Assembly (NCBI GenBank): GCA_963834425.1
Contig: CAWIBR010000008.1
Coordinates: 479,431-543,430, forward strand
DNA: 64,000 bases
From: CAVURS01 sp963834425
GTDB taxonomy: Bacteria > Actinomycetota > Actinomycetes > Actinomycetales > CAVURS01
Direction: 5' to 3'
Under the pieces are notes generated by a model, which worked only from the letters and a program-made list of their open reading frames with translations, had not been told where the DNA came from and did no database searches. Position 1 is the stretch's first letter, and the number at the start of each line of letters is the position of its first letter. This document shows positions 38,274 to 47,411 of the stretch, one piece after another. Both the position numbers and the translations under genes were made by a program.

Positions 38274-38927
38274 GTGTTGATCGCCGCCCTCGTCGTCGTC
38301 GCCGTCCTCACCGTGCCCCTGACCGGCGGCCGATGGTCAAACCTGGCGGCGTTCCGCCCTCGCGGCAGTTGGCTGCTCTGGGTCGCCCTGGGGATCCAGA
38401 TCGTGCAGTTCTCGTTCTTCGACCTGGGCCGGATCGATGAGGTCGTCCACGTCGGGACCTACCTGCTGGCGGCGGCTTTCCTGGCGGTGAACTGGCGGGT
38501 CAAGGGCGTCTGGCTGGTCGCGCTCGGCGGCTTGTCGAACGGGCTGACCATCGCGCTGAACGGCGGCACGCTGCCAGCTCGGGCCGCGGCTCTGCGCGAG
38601 GCCGGCCTACGGGTCAAGCGGACCGATTTCGTCAACTCCGGCGTCAAGGCGCACGCCCATCTGCACTGGCTCGGCGACATGTTCGCGGTCCCGAAGGGCG
38701 TGCCGCTGGCCAATGTCTTCAGCGTCGGTGACGTCATCCTGGTCATCGGGGCGTTCGTCGTCGTGCACAGCCTGGCCCGCCGGACTCCGCCGGTGACCGC
38801 CGCCGAGGACGAGCCCGCCCCGGTCGAGGTCGAGGGTGCGCCAGAATCGAGCCGTGCCGTCCAGCCTGCCGTCGAGCCTGCCGTCCAGCCCGCCGTCCAG
38901 CCCGCCGTCGAGCCCAACGCCGTCTGA
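38274..38927 (+). CDS. DUF5317-family membrane protein
   Basis: The 217-residue protein has about five hydrophobic segments: LIAALVVVAVLTVPLTGG, LLWVALGIQIVQF, VGTYLLAAAFLAVNW, VWLVALGGLSNGLTIALNGG, and GDVILVIGAFVVVHSLA. A conserved central region reads NGGTLPARAAAL, later HLHWLGDMFAVPKGVPLANVFSVGDVI, typical of DUF5317. The function is unknown. The last 20 residues are a low-complexity VQPAVEPA repeat encoded by a 12-base tandem repeat that also encodes the start of dxr in another frame. GTG 38274 is 3 bases after the GGDEF-EAL stop, so the two are probably co-transcribed. Confidence 0.8.
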   Translation: MLIAALVVVAVLTVPLTGGRWSNLAAFRPRGSWLLWVALGIQIVQFSFFDLGRIDEVVHVGTYLLAAAFLAVNWRVKGVWLVALGGLSNGLTIALNGGTLPARAAALREAGLRVKRTDFVNSGVKAHAHLHWLGDMFAVPKGVPLANVFSVGDVILVIGAFVVVHSLARRTPPVTAAEDEPAPVEVEGAPESSRAVQPAVEPAVQPAVQPAVEPNAV

Positions 38928-40128
38928 GTCCCCGCGCCGGGTCGTCCTGCTCGGCTCGACCGGCTCGATCGGGCGGCAGGCCATCGAGGTCGTCCTGGCG
39001 CGTCCGGACCGGTTCCGGGTGGTCGCGATCTCGGCGGGTGGCGCCGATCCGGAAACCCTTGCCAGACAGGCGATCCAGCTCGGCGTGGCGGTGATCGGCA
39101 TCGCCCGCGAGGACGCTGTCGAGGCCGTGCGCGCTGCCCTGGCGATCAGGGCTCCCGCCGCGCCAGCCGGTTGGGTCGAGCCCGAGATCGTCTCCGGGCC
39201 GGAGGCATCGGTGACGCTCGCCGGGCTCGAGTGCGACGTCGTGCTCAACGGCATCACCGGCTCGATCGGGCTCGCGCCAACCCTGGCCGCGCTGGCCGCG
39301 GGCCGGACGCTTGCCCTGGCCAACAAGGAATCCCTCATCGTGGGTGGCCCGCTCGTCACGGCCGCGGCGGCGCCAGGGCAGATCGTGCCGGTCGACTCCG
39401 AGCACTCGGCGCTGGCCCAGTGCCTGCGCGGCGGTCGCGCCGATGAGGTACGCCGCCTGGTCCTGACGGCGAGCGGCGGGCCGTTCCGCGGCTGGTCTCG
39501 GGAGGCGATGGCCTCGGTCACCCCGCAGCAGGCCCTGGCCCACCCGACCTGGGACATGGGCCCGATGATCACGACCAACTCGGCCACCCTGGTCAACAAG
39601 GGGCTCGAGGTGATCGAGGCGCACCTGCTCTTCGGCGTGGGCTTCGACCGGATCGACGTGGTCGTGCACCCGCAGTCGATGGTCCACTCGATGGTCGAGT
39701 TCACCGACGGATCCACCCTGGCCCAGTGCTCCCCGCCGGACATGCGGCTGCCGATCGCGCTGGGCCTGGGCTGGCCGGACCGGGTGCCGGACGCGGCCGC
39801 CGGCTGCGACTGGACGACCGCCGCGACCTGGGAGTTCCTGCCGCTGGACGAGGAGGCCTTTCCCGCCGTACGCCTGGCTCGAGCGGTGGGGGCCGCGGGC
39901 GAAACCTTCCCGGCGGTCTTCAACGCGGCCAACGAGGAGTGCGTGGCCGCGTTCCATGCCGGCCGGCTGGGCTTCACCGGCATCGTGGACATGGTGGCCG
40001 CCGTGGTGGACGAGCACGAGCCGCCCAGCGGCCCGCTGAGCCTGGAAAGTGTGTTGTTTGCTGAGAGATGGTCGAGAGAACGCGTGGAAACTCTTCTGGC
40101 GGGCATCCCCGGCCGCCGGACCGTGTGA
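38854..40128 (+). CDS. dxr: 1-deoxy-D-xylulose-5-phosphate reductoisomerase
   Basis: Dxr makes 2-C-methyl-erythritol 4-phosphate in the MEP isoprenoid pathway. The NADPH motif VVLLGSTGSIGRQAIEV, LALANKESLIVGG, substrate-loop VPVDSEHSALAQCL, TASGGPFRG, and VVHPQSMVHSMVEF are all present. GTG 38854 gives a Ser/Pro-rich leader before the domain; GTG 38836 is an alternative. No start lies closer to the fold. The first 74 bases overlap DUF5317. It is intact and about 424 residues, with ispG 1.4 kb downstream. Confidence 0.93.
   Translation: MPSSLPSSLPSSPPSSPPSSPTPSESPRRVVLLGSTGSIGRQAIEVVLARPDRFRVVAISAGGADPETLARQAIQLGVAVIGIAREDAVEAVRAALAIRAPAAPAGWVEPEIVSGPEASVTLAGLECDVVLNGITGSIGLAPTLAALAAGRTLALANKESLIVGGPLVTAAAAPGQIVPVDSEHSALAQCLRGGRADEVRRLVLTASGGPFRGWSREAMASVTPQQALAHPTWDMGPMITTNSATLVNKGLEVIEAHLLFGVGFDRIDVVVHPQSMVHSMVEFTDGSTLAQCSPPDMRLPIALGLGWPDRVPDAAAGCDWTTAATWEFLPLDEEAFPAVRLARAVGAAGETFPAVFNAANEECVAAFHAGRLGFTGIVDMVAAVVDEHEPPSGPLSLESVLFAERWSRERVETLLAGIPGRRTV
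38856..38915 (+). repeat. Five 12-base tandem repeats read in two frames (DUF5317 tail and dxr start)
   Basis: The unit GCCGTCSAGCCY is repeated five times. In the DUF5317 frame it encodes VQPA/VEPA and in the dxr frame SSLP/SSPP. Copy number can change by slippage without breaking either frame, because 12 is a multiple of 3. Confidence 0.85.
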
Positions 40129-40138
40129 CCATGGTGGG

Positions 40139-41482
40139 GTGAGTCCACTGCTCTACCTGCTCGGCATCCTGATCTTCCTGGTCGGGATCGCCTTCTCCAT
40201 CGGCCTGCACGAGATCGGCCACCTCGTGCCAGCCAAGAAGTTCGGCGTGCGCGTCACGCAGTACATGGTCGGTTTCGGCCCCACGATCTGGTCGCGCAAG
40301 AGCGGCGAGACCGAGTACGGCGTGAAGGCCATCCCCCTGGGCGGCTACATCCGGATGATCGGCATGTTCCCGCCCAAGCGCGGCGAGGACCCGCGGATGG
40401 TGCGTCGCGCCTCCACCGGCCGGATGTCCCTGCTCGTGGACCAGGCCCGCACCCAGTCGATGGAAGAGATCCAGGACGGCGACGAGGACCGCGTCTTCTA
40501 CAAGCTCTCGGTGCCGCAGAAGGTCACGGTCATGATGGGCGGCCCGACCATGAACCTGGTCATCGCCGCCGCCCTGCTCACGATCACCACCACAGCCTTC
40601 GGGTCGCCGGTGCCGTCTACGACAGTCGACTCGGTCAGCGCGTGTGTGCTGCCGGCCAACGCCGCCGACAACGCGGCCTGTCTGCCGAGCTACGCGATGG
40701 CGCCGGCCGCGGCTGCCGGCATCAAGCCCGGCGACCAGATCGTCTCCTTCGACGGCAAGCGGGCGACCAGCTGGGACAACCTGACCGCCTCGATCCGGTC
40801 GAGCAGCACCACGACGGTGCCGATCGTGGTCCGCCGCGACGGCCATGACCTGACCCTGCAGATCACCCCGATCCTGGCCCAGCGGCCGGTCTTCGACAGC
40901 CAGGGCAATGCCGTGAAGACCGCCTCCGGTGCCATCGAGACCGAGCGGGTCGGCTTCCTCGGCCTGTCCTCCGAGCAGGTGCTCCAGCCCGAGTCGATCA
41001 CCGCCGTGCCCGGCAAGCTGTGGACCGGGCTCAGCGGCACCGCCGGCGTCGTCGTGCGCATCCCGCAGAAGATGGTGGGTGTGGCCCAGGCCGCCTTCGG
41101 TTCCGGGACCCGCGACCCCAACGGCCCGGTCAGTGTGGTCGGCGTCGGCCGCTTCGCCGGCGAGATCGCCAGCGCCCATGGCGGCGGGTCGTACACGACC
41201 AAGGACAAGATCGCCGACCTGCTCAACGTGATCGCAGCCCTGAACATCGCGCTGTTCGTCTTCAACATGATCCCGCTGCTCCCACTGGACGGCGGACACA
41301 TCGCAGGGGCCCTCTGGGAAGGCGCCCGGCGCCAGGTCGCGCGGCTGCGCCACCGGGCCGACCCCGGCCCGACCGACGTGGCCCGGCTGCTGCCGATCGC
41401 CTACGTCGCCAGCGCGCTGCTGATCGGTATGTCCGTGCTGCTCATCTACGCCGACCTGGTCAACCCGATCAAGCTCGGCTGA
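40139..41482 (+). CDS. rseP: Site-2 (M50) membrane metalloprotease, RseP/Rip1 type
   Basis: Intramembrane zinc proteases of this family cut anti-sigma factors and other membrane substrates. The 447-residue protein has the zinc motif HEIGH at residues about 24-28 in the first helix. A PDZ domain lies around residues 190-270 (AAAAGIKPGDQIVSFDGK). The second metal-site motif is LPLDGGHIAGALW near residue 380. GTG 40139 is chosen because the HEIGH helix must start near the N-terminus and ATG 40131 runs into a stop. A position between dxr and ispG is standard. It is intact. Confidence 0.92.
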   Translation: MSPLLYLLGILIFLVGIAFSIGLHEIGHLVPAKKFGVRVTQYMVGFGPTIWSRKSGETEYGVKAIPLGGYIRMIGMFPPKRGEDPRMVRRASTGRMSLLVDQARTQSMEEIQDGDEDRVFYKLSVPQKVTVMMGGPTMNLVIAAALLTITTTAFGSPVPSTTVDSVSACVLPANAADNAACLPSYAMAPAAAAGIKPGDQIVSFDGKRATSWDNLTASIRSSSTTTVPIVVRRDGHDLTLQITPILAQRPVFDSQGNAVKTASGAIETERVGFLGLSSEQVLQPESITAVPGKLWTGLSGTAGVVVRIPQKMVGVAQAAFGSGTRDPNGPVSVVGVGRFAGEIASAHGGGSYTTKDKIADLLNVIAALNIALFVFNMIPLLPLDGGHIAGALWEGARRQVARLRHRADPGPTDVARLLPIAYVASALLIGMSVLLIYADLVNPIKLG

Positions 41483-41530
41483 CCGGCGCGATACTGGTGC
41501 CATGACCTCAACGTCGTCCGTCCCCCGTCC

Positions 41531-42685
41531 ATGAGCGTTCCCATCAGCCTCGGCATGCCCGAGGCGCCGCCACCGGTGCTGGCTCCGCGGCGTACGACCC
41601 GCAAGATCAAGGTCGGCAAGGTCGACGTCGGCGGCGACGCGCCGGTCAGTGTGCAGTCGATGTGCACGACGCCGACGACCGACGTCAACGCCACGCTCCA
41701 GCAGATCGCCGAGCTCACCGCGGCGGGGTGCGACATCGTGCGGGTCGCCGTACCGAGCCAGGACGACGCCGACGCGCTGCCGCAGATCGCCTCACACAGC
41801 CAGATCCCGGTGATCGCCGACATCCACTTCCAGCCGAAGTACGTCTACGCCGCGATCGACGCGGGCTGCGCGGCCGTGCGGGTCAACCCCGGCAACATCC
41901 GGGCCTTCGACGACCAGGTCAAGCAGATCGCTGCGGCGGCCCGGGACGCCGGTGTCTCGATCCGGATCGGCGTCAACGCCGGCTCGCTCGACAAGCGGGT
42001 CATGGAGAAGTACGGCAAGGCCACGCCCGAAGCTCTCGTCGAGTCGGCGGTGTGGGAGGCCTCGCTCTTCGAGGAGCACGGCTTCCACGACTTCAAGATC
42101 TCGGTCAAGCACAACGACCCGGTCGTCATGGTGCGGGCCTACGAGCTGCTGTCCGAGCGCGGCGACTGGCCGCTGCACCTCGGCGTGACCGAGGCTGGGC
42201 CGGCCTTCCAAGGCACGATCAAGTCGGCGACCGCGTTCGGTGCGTTGCTCTCGCAAGGGATCGGCGACACCATCCGGGTGTCGCTGTCGGCGCCTCCGGT
42301 CGAGGAGGTCAAGGTCGGCATCCAGATCCTGCAGTCGCTCAACCTGCGCCCGCGCAAGCTCGAGATCGTGTCGTGTCCCTCCTGCGGGCGGGCCCAGGTC
42401 GACGTCTACACCCTGGCCGAGCAGGTGACCGCCGGGCTCGAGGGGCTCGAGGTGCCGCTGCGGGTCGCGGTCATGGGCTGCGTCGTCAACGGACCGGGGG
42501 AGGCGCGCGAGGCCGACCTCGGCGTGGCCTCGGGCAACGGCAAGGGCCAGATCTTCGTCAAGGGCGAGGTGATCAAGACGGTGCCGGAGGCGGCCATCGT
42601 CGAGACGCTGATCGAGGAAGCGATGCGGATCGCCGAGTCGATGGATGCCGCCGAGGGTGGCGCGCCGGTCGTCTCGGTCAGCTGA
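41531..42685 (+). CDS. ispG: 4-hydroxy-3-methylbut-2-enyl-diphosphate synthase (ferredoxin/flavodoxin)
   Basis: IspG is the [4Fe-4S] enzyme of the MEP pathway that makes HMBPP. The 384-residue protein starts near the family motif VGGDAPVSVQSM and has VIADIHFQPKY and VRVNPGNIR. The iron-sulfur ligands lie in VSCPSCGRAQVD and MGCVVNGPGEAREAD. A ten-codon open frame at 41502 (MTSTSSVPRP) ends by overlapping the ispG ATG (ATGA), and may be a leader peptide or the remains of a longer N-terminus. It is intact. Confidence 0.93.
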   Translation: MSVPISLGMPEAPPPVLAPRRTTRKIKVGKVDVGGDAPVSVQSMCTTPTTDVNATLQQIAELTAAGCDIVRVAVPSQDDADALPQIASHSQIPVIADIHFQPKYVYAAIDAGCAAVRVNPGNIRAFDDQVKQIAAAARDAGVSIRIGVNAGSLDKRVMEKYGKATPEALVESAVWEASLFEEHGFHDFKISVKHNDPVVMVRAYELLSERGDWPLHLGVTEAGPAFQGTIKSATAFGALLSQGIGDTIRVSLSAPPVEEVKVGIQILQSLNLRPRKLEIVSCPSCGRAQVDVYTLAEQVTAGLEGLEVPLRVAVMGCVVNGPGEAREADLGVASGNGKGQIFVKGEVIKTVPEAAIVETLIEEAMRIAESMDAAEGGAPVVSVS

Positions 42686-42802
42686 CCGTTCGATCGACGG
42701 TCGGCCGTGTGGGCGAGGTCGGGGGAGTCACTCCGGTTGTGAGCGCCGGCTCGAACGCGCGCCGGGCTCGACGTTCGGGCCCGCACAGGCCAGGCTGAGC
42801 AC

Positions 42803-43660
42803 GTGCTCCGCACCTCCTCGGCCATCCGGGTCCTCGGCCCTGCGGACAGGGACGCCGCCCTGGCGGTCTGCGCCCGCAACCCGGTAGCCAACGCCTTCGT
42901 CGCCTCCCGCCTGCTCGAGCACCGGGCGTTCACGCCCTCCGGTGGTGAGGTCTGGGGTTACGTCGACCACGGCGAGCTCGTCTCGCTGTGCTGGGCCGGC
43001 GCCAACCTGGTGCCGGTCGAGGCCACCGTCCCCGCCCTGGATGCTTTTGCCGCCCGGGCCCGGCGGGCCGGCCGGCGCTGTTCGTCGATCCTCGGCCCCG
43101 CCGACGCCGTGCTCGGGCTCTGGGATCGGCTCGAACGACCCTGGTGGCCGGCGCGCGACGTGCGGGCCGATCAGCCACTGCTCGCCCTGGACCGTGATCC
43201 CCTCGTGGCTCCGGACCCGTTGGTGCGACGGGCCCGGCCGGAGGAGACCGATCTGGTCGTGCCCGCATCGGCCGCGATGTTCCAGGAGGAGATCGGCTTC
43301 TCGCCGATCGGCCGCGACGGTGGGGTGTCTTACCGGATGTCGGTCAACCAGCTGGTGCTCGCCGGCCGGACCTTCGTGCGGATGGATTCCGCTGCTTCGG
43401 GAAGCCCAGAGACGGTGTTCAAGGCCGACCTGGCGTCGGTGACCCCGCAGGTCGCCCAGATCCAGGGCGTGTGGGTGGCCCCGCGGTTGCGCGGGCGTGG
43501 CCTGGCGGCTCCGGCGATGGCCGCAGTCTGTGCCATGACCCGCCAGCACGTCTCGCCCGTCGTTTCGCTCTACGTCAACGCCTACAACGCGCCGGCTCTC
43601 GCGGCGTACCGGCGGGTCGGGTTCGAGCAGGTCGGCACCTTCGCCACCGTCCTGTTCTAG
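42803..43660 (+). CDS. DUF4081-GNAT acetyltransferase
   Basis: The 285-residue protein joins an N-terminal DUF4081 region (residues about 1-125) to a C-terminal GNAT domain with acetyl-CoA loop VAPRLRGRGLAAPAMAAVC and YNAPALAAYRRVGFEQVGTF. The gene conserved next to ispG in mycobacteria and streptomycetes encodes this protein; its acceptor is unknown. GTG 42803 has no Shine-Dalgarno sequence, and CAGGCT ends exactly 6 bases before it, consistent with leaderless expression from its own promoter in the 117-base gap. It is intact. Confidence 0.85.
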   Translation: MLRTSSAIRVLGPADRDAALAVCARNPVANAFVASRLLEHRAFTPSGGEVWGYVDHGELVSLCWAGANLVPVEATVPALDAFAARARRAGRRCSSILGPADAVLGLWDRLERPWWPARDVRADQPLLALDRDPLVAPDPLVRRARPEETDLVVPASAAMFQEEIGFSPIGRDGGVSYRMSVNQLVLAGRTFVRMDSAASGSPETVFKADLASVTPQVAQIQGVWVAPRLRGRGLAAPAMAAVCAMTRQHVSPVVSLYVNAYNAPALAAYRRVGFEQVGTFATVLF

Positions 43661-43725
43661 CGGCCCGGTGGGTGCGCACCGTCTGAGCCCGCCCACGCCG
43701 GACCCGCCAGCTCGGCGGGCACAAC

Positions 43726-44647
43726 TCAGGCTGACCGGCGCCAGGAGGCTCGACTCGACGCCTTCGGCCCGCTGAGTTGGCGACCGCTCCGGTGCGCGAT
43801 GGCTCCCTCCACCATGGCGAGGACCCACTCCGGCTCGAACATCACGTGCTCCCAGGCGAAGCGCAGCACCAGCCAGCCGCGGATGGTCAGCTCGTCGTAG
43901 CGCCGGCAGTCCCGGACCAGAGCGGCCCGGAAGCCGTGATGCTCGAAACTGTCGGCTTCCAGGGCGATCCGCAGCTCCTCGTGCCCGAGGTCGACCCGCG
44001 CGAAGAACCGGCCGTCCCGAATCTCGACCTGCGGCTCGAAGCCACGGATCCGACCCTCGATCAGCGTGCCGCGCAGGACCGACTCCAAGCCGCTGCCCGC
44101 CCGGCCGTCCGCGTGGCGCGCCACCTGGACCACCCGGCGTCGACCCGCTCCGGCCATGGCTTCCGCAGCCCGGTCGAGCTCGAGAGCCGTGATCAACCCC
44201 GACCGCAGGGCCGAGTCCGCGACCGCCAAGCCCTCGGAGAACGTCAGGGTGCGGGCGCAGTCCAGCACCGTTCGCAGTGGCGAGGTGACCCGGCCTCGTT
44301 CATCGAGTTGGTCTGGTCGTAGATCCGCCCAATGGATCGCCACCCCCTGCGGGTCCATCCCGTGCCGGTGTCGCCCCACCGTGACATGGGTCGTGGTCGG
44401 CTTCGGGACGTCCAACCCCCAGATCCCGGCGGCACTCACATGCGAGATGACCCCGCTCAGTCGCGCGGCCGCGAGCATCGGGTTCTCGCACGACGGGCAG
44501 GGCGTACCGCCCGTAGCTCACCCGGACGACGTCGCCGGACTCGAACGCCCGGCGCAGGGCGGATCGACCACATACTGCGACCAGGTCGCGGGCGCGGGCG
44601 GCGCCGTCGAGACGACGGAGAACCTCGGTGACGGGCGGCCCCTGCAT
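43726..44647 (-). CDS. AbiEi-like N-terminal and DUF559 endonuclease-fold protein (one frameshift)
   Basis: The N-terminal part (MQGPPVTEVLRRLDGAARAR, then ALRRAFESGDVVRVSYGRYAL) resembles the winged-helix of AbiEi-type antitoxins. The C-terminal part (VEIRDGRFFARVDLGHEELRIALEADSFEHH, shown here in two adjoining pieces) is a DUF559 fold related to very short patch repair nucleases. It continues with RDCRRYDELTIRGWLVLRF. An extra base near 44479-44482 separates the halves; corrected length is about 306 residues. No AbiEii toxin gene is next to it, so a toxin-antitoxin role is not supported. Such orphans are common in Nocardioides-like genomes. Confidence 0.72.
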
Positions 44648-44904
44648 CGCGCCAGGTTCCCCGATCTGCCCCTGTCACGGCTGGCGTCATCCACAGCCAG
44701 CCCTGTTGCCCGCCATCTCGGCGGGCAGAAGTCGCCGATGACCGCTGGCCGGTCGTGGCGATGGACTTCGGCCCGCCGGAGCCGGACGAGCCGGCGTACC
44801 ACTGGTTCGCGCTGCCCGGTGCGGGCGAAAACCGGGCCCAGGGTGTTGGGCGGCTGGCCTAGGCTCAGTGTCGCCTGCCGTCGAACGACCCCGAGGAGAG
44901 TGCT

Positions 44905-46668
44905 GTGCCGCTTCGCATGTCCACGCTGTTCCTGCGCACCCTGCGTGAGGACCCGGCGGACGCCGAGGTGCCCAGCCACCGGCTGCTGGTGCGGGCCGGC
45001 TACGTCCGACGGGTCGCGCCCGGCATTTACACCTGGCTGCCGCTGGGGCTGCGCGTCCTGCGCAAGGTCGAGCAGATCGTCCGCGAGGAGATGGACGCCG
45101 CGGGCGCTCAGGAGCTGCTCTTCCCGGCCCTGCTCCCGCGCGAGCCCTACGAGCAGACCGGTCGCTGGGAGGAGTACGGCGACAACATCTTCCGGCTGAA
45201 GGACCGGCGCGGCAACGACTACCTGCTCGGGCCCACGCACGAGGAGATGTTCACCCTGGCGGTGAAGGATCTCTTCTCGTCGTACAAGGACCTGCCGCTA
45301 GCGATCTACCAGATCCAGACCAAGTACCGCGACGAGGCACGTCCGCGTGCAGGCATCCTGCGCGGCCGCGAGTTCGTGATGAAGGACTCCTACTCCTTCG
45401 ACGTCTCCGACGACGCCTTCCCGGCGTCCTACGCCCTGCACCGCGACGCCTACATCCGGATCTTCGACCGGCTCGGGCTGGAGTACGTCATCGTCGCCGC
45501 CATGTCCGGCGCGATGGGCGGCTCGGCCAGCGAGGAGTTCCTCGCGACGGCCGAGAACGGCGAGGACACCTACGTCCGCTGCAGCAACTGCGACTACGCG
45601 GCCAACGTCGAGGCCGTCCGCGTCCCGACCCCCCCGCCGGTGGATGCGTCCGGCACCCCGGCCGCCCACGTCGAGGACACGCCCGACACCCCCACCATCG
45701 CGACCCTGGTGGACGTCCTCAACGAGCGGTTCCCCCGCGACGACCGACGGTGGGAGGCCGACGACACGCTCAAGAACGTCATCGTGATGGTCCGCCACCC
45801 CGATGGCACTCGCGAGCCGCTGGCCATCGGCGTCCCCGGCGGTCGGGAGATCGACGAGAAGCGGCTGCAAGCGCAGCTGGAGCCGGCCCAGCTCGAACCC
45901 TTCACCGAGGAGGACTTCGCGCGAAACCCCTTGCTGACCAAGGGATACATCGGCCCCGGCGTCCTGGGCGCCGACCAGCCCAGTGGCATCCGCTTCCTGG
46001 TCGACCCCCGCATCGTCGATGGCACCGCGTGGGTCACGGGCGCCGACCAGCCGGGCCGGCACGTGATCGACCTGGTCGCCGGGCGCGACTTCACCCCGGA
46101 CGGCCTGATCGAGGCGGCCGAGGTGCGCGAGGGGGACCCGTGCCCGATCGACGGCGCGCCCCTGATGACGGCGCGCGGCATCGAGATGGGCCACATCTTC
46201 CAGCTCGGCCGCCTCTACGCCGAGGCGCTCGGCCTGAAAGTGTTGGACCAGAACGGCAAGCAGGTCGTGGTCACCATGGGGTCCTACGGCATCGGGGTCT
46301 CCCGGGCCGTCGCCGCCATCGCCGAGCAGACGCTGGACGACATCGGCTTGTGCTGGCCGCGCTCGGTCGCGCCGGCCGACGTCCACCTGGTCGCGACCGG
46401 CAAGGACGACGCGGTCTTCGCGGCGGCCGATTCCCTGGTCGCCGAGCTCGAGTCGGCCGGCCTCACGGTCCTGTACGACGATCGGCGCGGCGTCAGCCCC
46501 GGGGTGAAGTTCAAGGACGCCGAGCTGCTCGGGATGCCCACGATCGTGGTCGTCGGAAAGGGTCTCGCCGACGGCGTCGTCGAGGTGCGGTCACGGGCCG
46601 ACGGCGGTCGCGCCGAGGTGCCGGTCGCGGACGCCGCCGGGGTGGTGCTCGCGCAGGTGCGGGCGTGA
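44905..46668 (+). CDS. proS: Prolyl-tRNA synthetase
   Basis: ProS charges tRNA-Pro. The 587-residue protein is the bacterial type with the editing insertion: motif 1 near APGIYTWLPLGLRVL, motif 2 KYRDEARPRAGILRGREF, KDSYSFDV, the YbaK-like insertion (residues about 240-390), motif 3 GSYGIGVSRAVAAIAEQ, and an anticodon-binding domain ending ADAAGVVLAQVRA. GTG 44905 has GAGGAG 9 bases upstream; ATG 44917 is an alternative. The 257 bases before it hold a TAGGCT that might be a -10 box. It is intact. Confidence 0.95.
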   Translation: MPLRMSTLFLRTLREDPADAEVPSHRLLVRAGYVRRVAPGIYTWLPLGLRVLRKVEQIVREEMDAAGAQELLFPALLPREPYEQTGRWEEYGDNIFRLKDRRGNDYLLGPTHEEMFTLAVKDLFSSYKDLPLAIYQIQTKYRDEARPRAGILRGREFVMKDSYSFDVSDDAFPASYALHRDAYIRIFDRLGLEYVIVAAMSGAMGGSASEEFLATAENGEDTYVRCSNCDYAANVEAVRVPTPPPVDASGTPAAHVEDTPDTPTIATLVDVLNERFPRDDRRWEADDTLKNVIVMVRHPDGTREPLAIGVPGGREIDEKRLQAQLEPAQLEPFTEEDFARNPLLTKGYIGPGVLGADQPSGIRFLVDPRIVDGTAWVTGADQPGRHVIDLVAGRDFTPDGLIEAAEVREGDPCPIDGAPLMTARGIEMGHIFQLGRLYAEALGLKVLDQNGKQVVVTMGSYGIGVSRAVAAIAEQTLDDIGLCWPRSVAPADVHLVATGKDDAVFAAADSLVAELESAGLTVLYDDRRGVSPGVKFKDAELLGMPTIVVVGKGLADGVVEVRSRADGGRAEVPVADAAGVVLAQVRA

Positions 46669-47411
46669 GCCCGGCCGTCGAGGCGGTCATCTTCGACTGG
46701 GGTGGCACGCTCACGCCCTGGCACCGGATCGACTTCCGCGACCAGTGGTTGAGCTATGCGCGCCACCACGCCGCAGCCTCCGGTGACACCGAGCAAGCCG
46801 GCCTGGAGCTGGCCGAGACGATCATGGCGCACGAGCGCGAAGCCTGGCTGCGAATCCGCGGCGACGGCGGCAGCGCCCGGATGGCCGAGATCCTCGCCGC
46901 GGCCGGCGTCCAGTCGGACGATCCGGCGCACTCGGCCGCGCAAGCGGCGTACGAAGAGTTCTGGGAGCCGCACACACAGACTGATCCTCAGGTCCGGCCG
47001 TTGTGGGAAGGCTTGCGGGACAGGGGAGTTCGGGTCGGGGTCCTGAGCAACACGATCTGGTCGCGGGCCTACCACGACGGGATCTTCGAGCGCGACGGCG
47101 TGCTCGACCTGATCGACGGCTCGGTCTACACCTCGGAGATCGACCACGCCAAGCCGCACCGGGAGGCGTTCCGCGCGGCCCTGACGGCAGTCGGCGTCAG
47201 CGATCCGGGGCGGGCGGTCTACGTCGGCGACCGGCCCTACGAGGACGTCCACGGCGCCCAGCGGGCCGGCCTGCGGGCGGTGCTCGTGCCTCACTCGGAC
47301 ATCCCGGACGACCAGCAGGTGCCGGTCGACGTCACCCCGGACGGGATCGCCCACGAGCTGCTCGACATCCTCGACCTGGTCGACGGCTGGTCGAGCGAGG
47401 CGCGAGGCTAG
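46665..47411 (+). CDS. HAD-superfamily hydrolase
   Basis: The 248-residue protein has the four HAD motifs: nucleophile Asp in VIFDWGGTLTPW, VGVLSNT, Lys in HAKPHREAF, and acidic VYVGDRPYEDVHGAQRAG. A helical cap lies between motifs 1 and 2, placing it with phosphoglycolate-phosphatase-like enzymes of unknown substrate. GTG 46665 overlaps the proS stop (GTGA), so it is translated from the same mRNA. It is intact. Confidence 0.85.
   Translation: MSPAVEAVIFDWGGTLTPWHRIDFRDQWLSYARHHAAASGDTEQAGLELAETIMAHEREAWLRIRGDGGSARMAEILAAAGVQSDDPAHSAAQAAYEEFWEPHTQTDPQVRPLWEGLRDRGVRVGVLSNTIWSRAYHDGIFERDGVLDLIDGSVYTSEIDHAKPHREAFRAALTAVGVSDPGRAVYVGDRPYEDVHGAQRAGLRAVLVPHSDIPDDQQVPVDVTPDGIAHELLDILDLVDGWSSEARG

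Noticed and set aside
38856..38915. CRISPR array
   Set aside because: The repeats are contiguous 12-base units inside coding sequence with no spacers, and no cas genes are present anywhere in the window.
44761..44862. 33-codon ORF (MDFGPPEPDEPAYHWFALPG...) upstream of proS
   Set aside because: No Shine-Dalgarno, no leaderless box, no coupling and no recognisable family. It could equally be decay or chance in a 257-base leader.
43726..44904. Type IV toxin-antitoxin system
   Set aside because: Only the AbiEi-like N-terminus is present. No AbiEii nucleotidyltransferase lies on either side.
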